Below, piece by piece: positions 14,201 to 24,400 of a DNA stretch of 64,000 bases. The notes under the pieces were generated by a model that ran no database searches, was not told the DNA's origin, and saw only the letters and a list, made by a program, of their open reading frames with translations. Each line of letters starts with the position of its first letter. Within the stretch, counting starts at the first letter, position 1. Origin of the DNA: Aurelia coerulea (taxonomy: Eukaryota > Cnidaria > Scyphozoa > Semaeostomeae > Ulmaridae); NCBI GenBank assembly GCA_039566865.1, contig CM076945.1:1245001-1309000 (forward strand), in the 5' to 3' direction. Both the position numbers and the translations under genes were made by a program.

Positions 14201-15047
14201 AGAGGAATTAACTCGCTTCTAAAATCACATTCTATTTGGATGAATTCATTCGCATATTATGCCATATGTTATTTTCCCCATCTGCAGTATTGCAGCCATA
14301 AATAACCTGCTTTAACAAAAATATATGATATGATATGATCTTACGCAAAAGGCCGAAAATACCATAGAAGACAGCAACAACAAAGTTTAAATTTGGTGTT
14401 CTCTTTTGTTTTTTTTTGTGCTATGACGGAAAGCGGGAGGACTGAACAGCTATTTAGGGCCATATATAAAGCTTCTACTTCTACAATTTTAATCAATAAC
14501 TTCAATACTGAAGGCTCTGTTGATGTAAAGAAAAACAAAAACAAAGACACAAACAAAAACAAAAAGACAAAGTTTTGGAGAATATGTTCTGCACAAACAT
14601 AAAAAAATACTGTCTGGATTAAAAGTTCAGCAGTTTACTTTCTGCCTGCCTTGCTTATTGTGTCTGGTCTGGTTTCTAGCCTTGGTTGGGCCTCCAATTT
14701 TTTCTATTACTACCAAACCAAACTTCTAGCCTACTTTGGAAGTTGTCTCATTTCTTGTTGACAAGGATATCAAATCTAAACTTTTGGAGCTAAAATGTCC
14801 CCAAAACTTCTGTAATGTCTCTTGCATTTATTTTGTTCAATTAAAAGACTTTATAGCGAGGTTTCGTGAGAGGGCCTAGCTTTTTGGCCTAACTAAGACA
14901 CGATATTTCTCCTCCTCACGACAACACACCTTTAATTCGCAAAATACAAGGCTTACATTTTTCCAAAATAATAAGATTTCCTTCAATGTCAATACCAACA
15001 TCACCAAACTCTGATTCTAACGCTGTTTCTATTTCTTCTGCATTCAT
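2227..15047 (-). CDS. POLA2: DNA polymerase alpha subunit B (POLA2), partial, 7 exons
   Basis: This is the regulatory B subunit of the DNA polymerase alpha-primase complex, a nuclear scaffold that helps start each Okazaki fragment. The exons on the minus strand are 15047-14957, 10045-9924, 9675-9578, 8970-8907, 5438-5239, 4333-4245 and 2382-2227. Phases fit at every junction except exon 4 to 5: exon 4 ends in phase 0 but exon 5 needs phase 2, so at least one linker exon was not found between 8906 and 5439. Recognition rests on the order of family-like segments: an N-terminal helical domain starting MNAEEIETALESEFG, an acidic stretch with NEQEEDE, the segment KYEARKNKGDVVASF, and the OB-fold start ending GYSLFPGQ. 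The C-terminal phosphoesterase-like half should lie beyond position 1. The start is the ATG at 15047, facing the checkpoint gene at 15317. The identification comes from remembered family sequence, not from a search. Confidence 0.87.
2660..3185. mobile_element. Palindromic MITE, TACCGGGTGAGTCAAAA ends
   Basis: Perfect-looking long inverted repeat: taccgggtgagtcaaaa at the left and the reverse at 3169-3185, with arms of about 230 bp. Position 2660-61 and 3184-85 are TA. No coding frame. It lies just upstream of POLA2 exon 7 (2382) on the minus strand, in the intron before it. Confidence 0.75.
3875..3930 (-). ncRNA. Hammerhead ribozyme-like motif
   Basis: On the minus strand the order is CTGATGA (3921-3915), a possible GGG/CCC stem II, then GAAAC (3902-3898), a tiny stem III closed by AC/GT, and the cleavage triplet GTC (3892-3890). 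These are the conserved core elements of a hammerhead in correct order and spacing. Stem I pairing is partial, with an internal mismatch. Penelope-like retroelements and retrozymes are known to carry such ribozymes. Confidence 0.5.
4722..4922 (-). pseudogene. Non-LTR retrotransposon fragment, end of ORF2
   Basis: The frame contains ESLSFRGSLLWNTLSDQIKALPKVAAFKRAIKRWLGDKC, typical of the extreme C-terminus of non-LTR reverse transcriptase ORFs. A related piece lies at 33380-33540. It sits in a POLA2 intron and is 5' truncated. Confidence 0.6.
5239..5438 (-). CDS. POLA2: POLA2 exon with conserved KYEARKNKGDVVASF segment
   Basis: This 200-bp exon lies between a TTTCAG acceptor and a GTAAGT donor. 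It carries the segment that best identifies the gene: a proline/serine linker, then KYEARKNKGDVVASF, then a stretch ending KYMFEKTSDKAG that leads into the OB domain. It enters in phase 2 and leaves in phase 1, and it joins correctly to 4333-4245. Confidence 0.85.
6263..6852. mobile_element. Foldback MITE with TACTCGGTGAGTCAATAAAAAGGC ends
   Basis: Left tactcggtgagtcaataaaaaggcccggcgtttgaa is matched by right ttcaaacgccgggccttttttctaactcatctggta. A 13-base C run is internal. A related half copy lies at about 51330-51840. The 94-codon frame inside (6368-6652) is element sequence. Confidence 0.7.
7680..8664. mobile_element. hAT-like element with 8-bp duplication AGTTCACA
   Basis: GGGGCGGATCCAGACCGG at the left and CCGGGCTGGATCCGCCACTG at the right are inverted termini of hAT type. 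AGTTCACA occurs immediately outside both ends (7672-7679 and 8665-8672). The interior has no intact transposase. A related end fragment is at 57372. Confidence 0.65.
10690..11724 (+). pseudogene. Non-LTR retrotransposon fragment (reverse transcriptase to ORF end)
   Basis: From about 10846 a frame reads MYADDTTAFAAFV (the RT catalytic YADD box), followed by INSWCCKNRI, then KCLGVIIDNQLKWQYQID and HARAARTVKHLDKSLWDD, ending with VKFRGTILWNSL near 11580. At least two in-frame stops (near 10912 and 11260) show it is dead. It lies in POLA2 intron 1. The 5' part is missing. Confidence 0.75.
11820..14290. mobile_element. Element with inverted arrays of subterminal repeats
   Basis: The left part (about 11930-12450) holds motifs like tcgaaacaactcgcttcc, including a unit of about 137 bp repeated three times (starting near 12067, 12204 and 12341). 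The right part (about 13930-14230) carries the same motifs in reverse. The outer ends share gcatattatgc and CTGCAG. The centre has no recognisable transposase. The layout resembles the subterminal transposase-binding arrays of large non-autonomous DNA transposons. Confidence 0.55.
14957..15047 (-). CDS. POLA2: POLA2 exon 1 (start codon)
   Basis: The first coding exon begins at the ATG at 15047 and encodes 30 residues plus one base. It ends at a GTAAGC donor (14956-14951). The phase-1 end joins exactly to exon 2 at 10045. This gives LEK-L-RSICTAHELS, which continues the N-terminal helical domain. The exon is shorter than most ORF finders report, so it is easily missed. The intron that follows (10046-14956) holds a retrotransposon fragment and a large subterminal-repeat element. 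Confidence 0.8.
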
Positions 15048-15316
15048 TTTGATCAGAAATCAGCATCGACACGGCTGGCTTCGATTCCTTTCCCTCTCTT
15101 TCTTGTCCTCTCCAATCCAACTTTCCCGCCAAAATTCCTCTAGCTATTTTCCATCGCAGAGGCTAAATTTTCACAAGTTGCGCAGGAGAAAGTGCAAAAG
15201 AACTGGGACCGAGGTGCGCGGAGAATTCAAATGGTTGTCAGTTGAGAGAAAATCGCAACGCGCGAAAGAAAGAAATGTCCAACGGTTTGAACTGAAGTTT
15301 GATAATCAAAATCAAG
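15048..15316. promoter_or_regulatory. Bidirectional POLA2 / MADBUB promoter
   Basis: Only 269 bp separate the two divergent start codons. The interval contains TTTCCCGCCAAAA (15122-15134), which matches the E2F consensus TTTSSCGC. It also has CGCGCGAAA (15259-15267, reverse TTTCGCGCG), another E2F-type site. A TTTGAA at 15286-15291 and a TTCAAA near 15225 match the CHR element bound by DREAM/MuvB. No clear TATA box is seen. A DNA-replication gene and a mitotic-checkpoint gene sharing such a promoter suggests joint E2F/DREAM control. That regulation is inferred from motif matches only. Confidence 0.65.
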
Positions 15317-15444
15317 ATGGAAGGTGACTGGGAGCTCTCTAAAGAAAATATCCAGCCAAGGAAAGAAGGGCGAGACATCAATAGTCTTATGGCTGGACTT
15401 ACACCGCGTAAAGATGGCATGACGAAAATGCAAGATCAAATGCG
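15317..15444 (+). CDS. MADBUB exon 1: start codon and KEN box 1
   Basis: This exon encodes MEGDWELSKENIQPRKEG and continues to QMR. The KEN at residues 9-11 corresponds to the first KEN box of BUBR1/Mad3, which is essential for the mitotic checkpoint complex in well-studied species. It ends in phase 2 at a GTATGT donor. An open frame extends a little upstream without a better ATG. Confidence 0.88.
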
Positions 15445-18400
15445 GTATGTATCAAGCACATGTGTGGGCCTAAATTTCACAGGCAAACAAGTCAAGTTAT
15501 GATAATGAGACGTATGGGGGTTTGATCCATAATTTGTCTCTTCTTTGCCTGTGTTCCATCGGTCTGTTCGATGCTAAGAAGAAATGGATGAAGAAGAATG
15601 ACTTTTTTGGGAAAAGCCAGTTAAAACAGAAGAAGTCTTACCACCATAAATTTTTATAGGGTTAAAACTGGTTAAAATGAAAAATTGCGTTCCCTCTTTG
15701 ATGAACCCGTGATGATATCTGTCTGTGCACCAGCACATTTTGTTGTGGACCAGTTAAGTTTGCCAAGTGTGCCGTCTTCTCTATCTGTACTTACTTTATT
15801 ATTATTAAATGGCATCAGAAGATCTTTTTGTGTTGTTCTCAGCTACTCACAGCATAACAATTTAACAAGCAGTCTGCGTCTTGGTAGGACATCAGACAGA
15901 GATGCAAACTGCTGATGATTCTAATGTTTGGGACTCATGATCACATGTACACTGTTGCTATTATTGTATGCCATGCCATTGAAGGTGTTGTGGCGCAGTG
16001 GTGTAATCCTCTGATTTTGCAGCCAGAACAGTCAGGCAGAGACAGGGTTTGATACCCGGTGGAGCCCCACCACTTGAGCGAGAGATCCAGGTTCAAAAAC
16101 TTGCATTCACTCACAGCTATGAAACTCTGTCAAACTCTCTGCTTTCAGCTGCAATAACACTAACAGGTTCTTTGCATGCAGGAACAAAAGATATATTGTT
16201 AATTTTGCTTCCCTCTCAACTTTTTTAAGTCCACTTGCAGCTCGCACCTTCAAATTTATTTCGCTCGCTACTATTCATAGGCCAAATCACACATGTTTTC
16301 CACGCTGTGGCCAAAAAATTGTTTCAATTTATTGGATGAATTTCTCATCTCATCCAACTAACAGGATTCTGTTTCTCCAGGAAAATACCTTGGAAACTTT
16401 CTCCATATGAACAGGCCGTTAGGTTTTTGTTCTCTCAGCCTAGGATGGGCTTTGGGTAATTTATCCCCTTTATAAAAAGAAATAACCTTTTAGTAAATTA
16501 ATTGTGATGAAATTGCGTTTGATTATTGCATTTATATTACCCAGTAATGATAAAATTCCTTAAAATTATTTCTTCATAGACAATACGAACTTGCATTGAG
16601 GGTTAGTGACAGTGATGACCCAATGGATACATGGTACAAGTAAGAATATTTATATGTATACTTTTGTCAGTAATTCATTATAAGTGGTCTGGAAGTATTT
16701 CTCGCTATTTGAAGCTAATTTAAGCCCACTATTCATACCACATCCAGGCATGGGGCACCTACATAGTTAAACGTCTTTTCTGAAGAACAGCAAGGTGAGT
16801 CATCCATCCGCAAATGGACCTCACCAGGGATGGTGCCAGCGGAGGGGCTAGGAGGGCAGGAGCCCCCCAAAATTTCATTCAGCCCCCCATCGGCACTTAA
16901 ATTTTCGACAATTTGTACGCACTGTCGGCATTTTCATAACCTGCACCTCCAGATTTCTTTGCTGCGTTGTCATCTCAGTGAACTAAATTGAACTCTTTCA
17001 TAAAAAAATTCTCACTGTCGGCACTCTGACAGTATTTGCCCCTCTAGCATTTCTTCCCTGGCGCCATCTCTGGACCTCACTCAACCAAGCTTAAAGGACA
17101 AGTCCGAGGTTGGCATGATTGATGATAAAATACAAGATAATACTGCTATGAATAATATATGATACTTTTTTCCACAATTTTCCGCCTTCTCCTTGTGAAA
17201 TTACGTATTCAAATAAGCAATTTGAGCCAAGTGACGTCATATCGCGCAAACGAAACGAGTCTGTGCGATTGTTCTTTCGCCTCTTAATCGCTGCTAGCTT
17301 GTTTATCGTGTACTCGTACATTGAAAATGGCATGAGAACACGATAAAGAGGCTTGTCATGATAAAGAGGCAAAAAAAGAATCACGCATGAGCCTCGTTTT
17401 CGTTTGCGCGATATGATGTCACTTCGCTCAAATTGATTATTTGAATGCGTAAATTCACAAGGAGAAGGCGAAAAATAGTGGAAAGAAGCATCATAAGTTA
17501 TTCATTATGCAGTATTTTCTTGTATTTTATCATCAATCATACAAACCCCGGACATGTCCTTTAACTTCAATCACCTGATAGAAACTGTGTACCCACTCAC
17601 CCCATAGTGGGTGAGACAGCAAACAGTTTCCACTTTATAAATCTTGAAGCATTCAAACTCTGGTGAAACAACAAAATTATTTTATAATTTTTCCCATCTG
17701 TATCAAGAAAAATTAAATTGCTGTGTTGCCACGTAATCCTTCCTTTTTGAAAAAATTATGACAAAATTGCTTGGTCATGAAAGAGAATCGACAATTAAAT
17801 TAGATTTCTGAATTTTAAAACTATATGCACCTCTAACGTGACTAGCAAAGTTTTTCAGATTACACATGGTTTGTTTTATTAGATTGAGCAAGGTTTATTT
17901 TATTTGTACAGTACATGGTCTTGCATACATTAAAGCATGGTTTACCTGCCTGAGAACTCTCAAGAACTCTTAAAAAATCTTTAGTTTCTCAAGAATTCTT
18001 TTTTAGAAAAATTTACAATCTTTCAAACGGCTCAACAATTTTTATAATGGTATAAAGAATTCTTACAGGTCTGTACTGTATGGTGTGCTGTGCTGATGTA
18101 AACATTATCATTAAAGAGATGGATGACATATAGATTTCAAGATTCTTGAGTTTCAGATTTATATTTATTTAGGATTATATTTCTTGTGTAGATACATTAA
18201 TTGGACAGAACAGCATTTCCCTGTTGGATCCAGTCTTGAAGTAAAGCAACTCCTTGAGAGATGTATAATGCAATTCAATAAAGAGGTCAAATACAAAGAT
18301 GACGAGAGATTTGTCAGGATATGGTTGAAATATGTGAGTGTTGTTGTATATTTCTAGAAATGTATCTTTGCAGTGCAGTCAGTGCATATTTCAATGAAAA

Positions 18401-21400
18401 TCTCAGATAAAAAATCAGGCAAAACATTTTGGATAGGATTTTGACATATTCCGGGTTAGATTTTGGATTAAAGGCAGTCTGTCCACTATTGTTCTGAGCT
18501 TAGTTACTGCTTATTTACGTGGCCTTGAAATTCATGCATCAGCAAGCCTGTTATTTTGACCCTGATTCCTCTGGATAAAGCAAATTAGTGCAAACTTCTG
18601 GAATATACCGGGTGTCCCAGAATGATGTATTATTGTTTGATTGCTTATATGTCCATAACCGATTGACCGATTTTCAAAAAGTTTGTTTTATCCGATTGCC
18701 GAAAGGCTAAATTGTATTCGATGATGTTAGTTGTGGTTTAGGCCGATTTCTTCATGTTCAAAAGCATGAAATCCATGGCATGAAAAAGAAGCAGCCTTCT
18801 TTCCCAGTCAATATTTTAGATATGATGCAAAAGGCCTGAACTTTTATGTCGTTCAAAGAATATATATCGCTCAGAGAATACGAATTCAGTCATACTGACT
18901 TCAGAAAATACGAATAGGAGTTCAGCCTTTTGTATCACATCTGAAATGTTGACTGGAGAAATAGGCCGTTTCTTTCTCGTGCCATCTAAAGCTTGAATTT
19001 GATCAAATTTATCGATCTTCATTGCGACATGAAAACGCCGTGATAAAACCACAACCAATGTCTTAAAATACAATTTAGCCTTTAGGCAATCAAATAAAAC
19101 AAAGCTTTTGAAAATCGGTTCATTGGTTATGGACATGTAGGCAATCAAACAATAATACATCATTTTGGGACACCCGGTACTTAACAGATCTCTTATCGAG
19201 TTTATTTTTATTCATCAAAGGGGATAGACTGCTTTTAAATTGTGGGATAATTTAAGCACTGTAGGCTGTTTTTTGCAATTTTTCACAGAAAATGATAAAA
19301 TTTTAGTGAAAAGGATACATTTTGGAGATGGTTGGTCATATTCAAAAAGAACTTTTCTCCATTTGCTTAGTTTTTGCTAAACTTGAAGAGAAATGTAAGG
19401 GCCCTTCTTATCTAATGACTGAAGACTTGTTGCTGCAATTTTATTTTTCTAGAATAGTATACACAATGAATCCCTACAAATGAGAACCTAATTTTCAAGG
19501 CCAGGCTGAATTAGGTTCTTATGTAAAGGTTGGTATTTGTTCTTATAGATCTGACAGTACATAATAGCCATCAAAAATCAACTTTTATCACCCTTGTGAT
19601 AAGAATATATCTTTCGTCTAACTGAAACAGGTTCTTAATTCAGTTTTTCATTCTTAAAAGGGGCATAATTCAGGAAAAGCAGCCTGTACGTCCCTATTTG
19701 GAGGTTATTATATGCGGGATCTACTGTAACACAAATTGTTTTGCAGGCGGACATACTGCGTGATCCCATTGAAATCTTCAATTACATGAATAGCGAAGGT
19801 ATTGGAACACAATTTGCAGGGTTTTACGAAAACTGGGCATTGGCCCTTGAGACTGATCAAAACAACAAACAAGCTGACGAGGTTTATCAACTTGGAATTG
19901 CGAGAAAAGCTGAACCTGTTGGCAGACTTGAAAGACGTCAAAGGTTTGCAATTAGCCTCAGTATTTCTGGGGTAAATTTTATCCTCAAGATAGACCAGGC
20001 CACGAATGAGGTACGGGTCACTTCTAAGCGGAGAAATTTAGATGAGTATTTTGAGATACCTATGACCCTAGGCATCTTGGAACGTGATGGTGATCAGCGA
20101 TCTGTTGGGGTTTAGGGGGTTAAATCGGGGGTTAAAGTTTGACCACTCTGAGCAAGCACCTCTGCGGAGGAGAACCAAGGTTTTCCTTTTAAATGGTGCA
20201 CGGGCTGGCTTAGATCTGACCAAATTAAGCTGAAAACTACTTTATAAAGAAGTTAGATGCTGAAGGATAATTAGTAGCTTCTTCAAACAATGGTCACGTG
20301 ACATGAAATCACTCTTTTCCTTATTTGGTAATTATCAGTAAATGGCCAAAAATGTGTTACGAAAAGAGGAAAATGCGACTGGTGTCATTTTTATGTTTTA
20401 CTTTGAAGTACTTGCACCATGGTCAGCGTACCAATAACTAAGAACCCCAAAACCCCAACAGATCGCTGATCACCATCACGTTCCAAGATGCCTAGGGTCA
20501 TAGGTACCTCAAAATACCCATCTAAAATGTCTCCGCTTAGAAGTGACCCGTACCTCACCATAATTGCAGTGTGATTTGTTGGGTTTGGACATAGCCGTCG
20601 GAGGGGCGTGGAAGACGTGCAAAAGGGGTGTCAAGAGCGAACGATCGCGCGAAGAGCAGAAGACGCAGAGCTTAGTGCCCATAGAAAAGTATGTGAAATT
20701 TATCGTTCTGTACGTGTGCAAAAAAGTTTGAGTTTTTGCGAAAGTATATTTTCGTCGCGAGGAAAAAACGAGGGTGTGGTTTTCTCCACAGCAAACCCCT
20801 CCTTCCGCCATTATCATCGGATGACGCCATAGAAATAAAGCTCTCTGATTGGCTAGTCAACCAAGATGGCGTCATATGTAAACAAACCAAAGGCTCTATT
20901 GTTACAAAATCTGCCATTGTTGTGCGAATGTCTTTAGCCGAAGTCTCTTCAAAGCAAGTGAAGGTCCTGTTTGTTTGCCCTCCTGCTTAACGAATATCTA
21001 GCATTTTTCAATATGGAGAACAATTGCCAAGAATGAGCTGGTCATTTGAAGGGTTTGTTTCAACCAATATGCTTTGCATGTATGCCATCTCTTTGTTTCT
21101 GTTTTGTCACCATTTCCATGACATTAGATACAAAGTTGCCAAAGAAGTTTATCTTTGAAAAATTAAAGTTATAATGATAATATTTCAAACAACGATGCAG
21201 ATTTAAGTCCCTCGGTAGTTACTGATATTTTAATTTTGATTTCTGTCAACAGCGCGTTTATTAAAAGAATAATGGCGATTGTCAAGGATGAAATCGATGA
21301 GGGACCTGTTGATGAGAAGGCAACGCGAGGTTCACTCGCTCCGTTAACCAAAAAGCGCAATGGGACAGTCAGTCAGGACCGTGTCAAGGCTAAATCAGGT

Positions 21401-24400
21401 AAAAACATCCATTTTATTTTTAATGCTTCAAAAATGCTTGATTACAAGCAAACATTACAAGCAAATTAAGGTGAAACCTGACATGATTTATCTGCTTGCG
21501 CAAACCCTTACAACCGGCATGCATTTCAGCCCTATTTTTAAGGTGGTTGGATTTCATGAAAGTGAGTTTGTGGTGCCAGTCGAGTTTGCAACATGTCACT
21601 CAGCTCCCTATACGGTTATATTTCTCCTTACATATGTTAAACACTGGGCTTGAATGAATTGAATGAAATCCCGGACAATTCGCAGTACTAAGTGCCTTTA
21701 ACGCCTAGACAAAAACTTTCAATGAAAGTTGATCAGTTTTAGTTGCCGTGCTGTATTTTCAGATTTCTATTCAATCTTTTTGGGAAAGTCTATGTTTCAG
21801 TTCGTTCCTTGTAGATTGCTTTTCGAAATAGAAGGCTCGAGAGAATTTTGTTGAAAATTCTTTTGGCTTTTTTGGTTCATCGTTGCAATTTTCATGGGCC
21901 CCAGAGGGGATTTTATGGTTATTCTTTCACTGCCACTGGAATATTTAGCTCTCGGTTTGTTGGTTTTTTTGCTTATTATTAATTCTTTCTTTTACACTTC
22001 AACAGCTGTAATAAAAGGAGGTATAAACATGAAACAACCAGTAAGACAAGTTCCCGGAAATACGTTTGCAGTACTAGAAGATGAAAATGGGGTTAAAACG
22101 AGAATTCCAGCAAGCACAGGGGAATGGGAAAAACCTCCGACTAGCTCTACTATTGCTAAAGAAAATACTCAAAAACCTGGGAAATGGAACAAAGGAAAGG
22201 TAAGATGCTTTTTCAGAGCATTGGTTTGAAGGAAAAATCTAGCTTTATATCTCAATCAGTTTTTAGAGATGTCAAGAATAGAGTTTCCATTCGTAGAAAC
22301 TTATTGTAACATGTCACAGTTGTGGACTGAAATCCCTCCTCCAACTTTTCCCCCTGAGGTCGTACGTTTCGCAGAGTTATATGATAATTTGTAAACAAGT
22401 CAAAGAAATGAATTGTGCATGAATGATGTAAAATCAAACTGAGAAACACATTTCTTGGGTCAAGCCCGTCGTCGGCAAGGCCAGTATAATTTCGAGGAAT
22501 TCCTATAAACTTCACTTCGACATCATAGCAAAATGGCGCAAACTTTCAAAAACAACCTCGAAATTCGGAATCTACATGAAAAGGTAACCCGAAACTTCTC
22601 AAAGAGAGTAAATAGTTAGAGCAGTAACATTGTATCTCGTTAGTTGTTTCATCTCAAAATTTTTTAGCAACAACTGTAGAAAGATATCATTGACTAATTC
22701 TTGTTTTTGAACATGTCTCAGAATAAGATTACAAACATCTTTAACTTCAGCTTCCTTGTGCACCATCTGGTCGCAATGTGCGTGAAGTGCCACGGCCGCA
22801 GTTTGATATCCTTGAAGATGAGGATGTTCAACAAAGACCTCCTGAAACACCGAAACAAATTATCATGAGTGACAGGAAAGTTCTCAGCACGAAAAAGATT
22901 GACAAAAGAGCGGAACCTATTGATCCACTTGAAGCAATAACAAAGGTAAGCTTCGTATGTATTTAGCTTTAAAGAGTTATTGTCACCCAGATTTCTTTGC
23001 GGACATGTTGCAGTTCAGATTGTCTAGCATTTAATTTTGCTCATTTGATTCAGGAGCTGTTTTGTAATCGTTTCATTTATGCCCTAAATACTTGAGAATT
23101 ACAATGCCTTCTGCTCGGTTTCTGAATTAAATAAACAAAATCTGCCATACAGAACTTTAGATTTGCCTTTCTTCTTTCGGTATAAGCACATAACTTGTCT
23201 TAAGAACCACCTTTGGCTTGCACAAGGCGAGACTTTGCCCTACTAGTTTCGGGGAAGCTTTTGCGGCTTTGTTTGTTTGGAATTACTAGTTGAGATAATT
23301 TCCTTTGTATGCAGTCGATATTCGCTTTAAATTGACGTGTCAATCAAACGCAATTGTTACTATTGTATTACAAAATCTGCCCTAGTTTGCCTCACCTGGT
23401 ATAAAAGCAAACACGGCTGAGTTGAGGAGTTTTGTTTTCATATCTATTTATGTTTTGTTTACAGAAAGACGATGCCAAGCAAAAAGTGATGTACTGCAAG
23501 GATCAAGTGTATTGTGGAAATCAGGAATTTTCATTTGAAGAGTTGCGAGCTGCAGCATTTGTGTTAAAGTATGGTGATCCAAGAAATGATGATGATTTCA
23601 CCAAACGATTTACACAAGACATGGAAGAGACTGCTGTAGTAAGGACAGATATTGATGACGTAGTTCATGATGTGGCAGAGCATGGGTAGTTAGACACTGC
23701 TGGTGTGCTTCTATGGAGGAGCGCTGGATGATATGTATCTGCGGGGGAAATTTTTTGTAGTACTGCGGAGGAGATATCGAAAGGACGAAAATATTAATTA
23801 AACTATTAAAATGAATGGGAAGGCAACCCCCTATATCTTCCTACAGTGATTTTTCTCGTGATGCTCGTAACAAGGGCTTATGGGCTACAGGGATACAATG
23901 GAGCATGATTGCATATTGAAGACGGGGGACATCATAATGATAAATCAAACTGAAAAATGGCGGACTTCGAAGCTGTGGCTGCTGTGGCTGGTGCTGAATT
24001 GCGGACTGCAGCTTGCTCTATCATAACCAAACAATCCTCTGCCAAAAAAGATTGTAGTCCCCCGTCGTTAGAGTCTATTGGAAAAAAATATTCTTTATCT
24101 TGCAATCGCAACTAAGATTGGACCATTGGACCCATGTTAGAGAGAGTTGCGAGATTTTCGTAACAAACAGCAGATCCTTCAGCAAGTCGAGGCGAGCAAG
24201 CCATCGGAGAGCGAGCAAGCCATCGGAGATGGGCGAAAGTTGGTGAAAGGGGAATATTTTCACTGGAGACACGTTACTGAGATTGGTTGTTTTTCGAAGA
24301 AAAGATTTTTACATGCTGAGCGTTTAAGATCTTATGTCGAGAGGAGATTTTGCTGGCCTATTCGAAGATGAGATGAAGAAGAAGTGAACAATGGAGTTTA

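Noticed and set aside
15985..16075. Possible tRNA gene with A and B boxes
   Set aside because: The acceptor and anticodon stems do not pair cleanly; a SINE head explains it better.
20509..20990. Overlapping 74-102-codon frames on both strands
   Set aside because: They cover a MITE end and intron sequence between exons 4 and 5, without splice support or family features.
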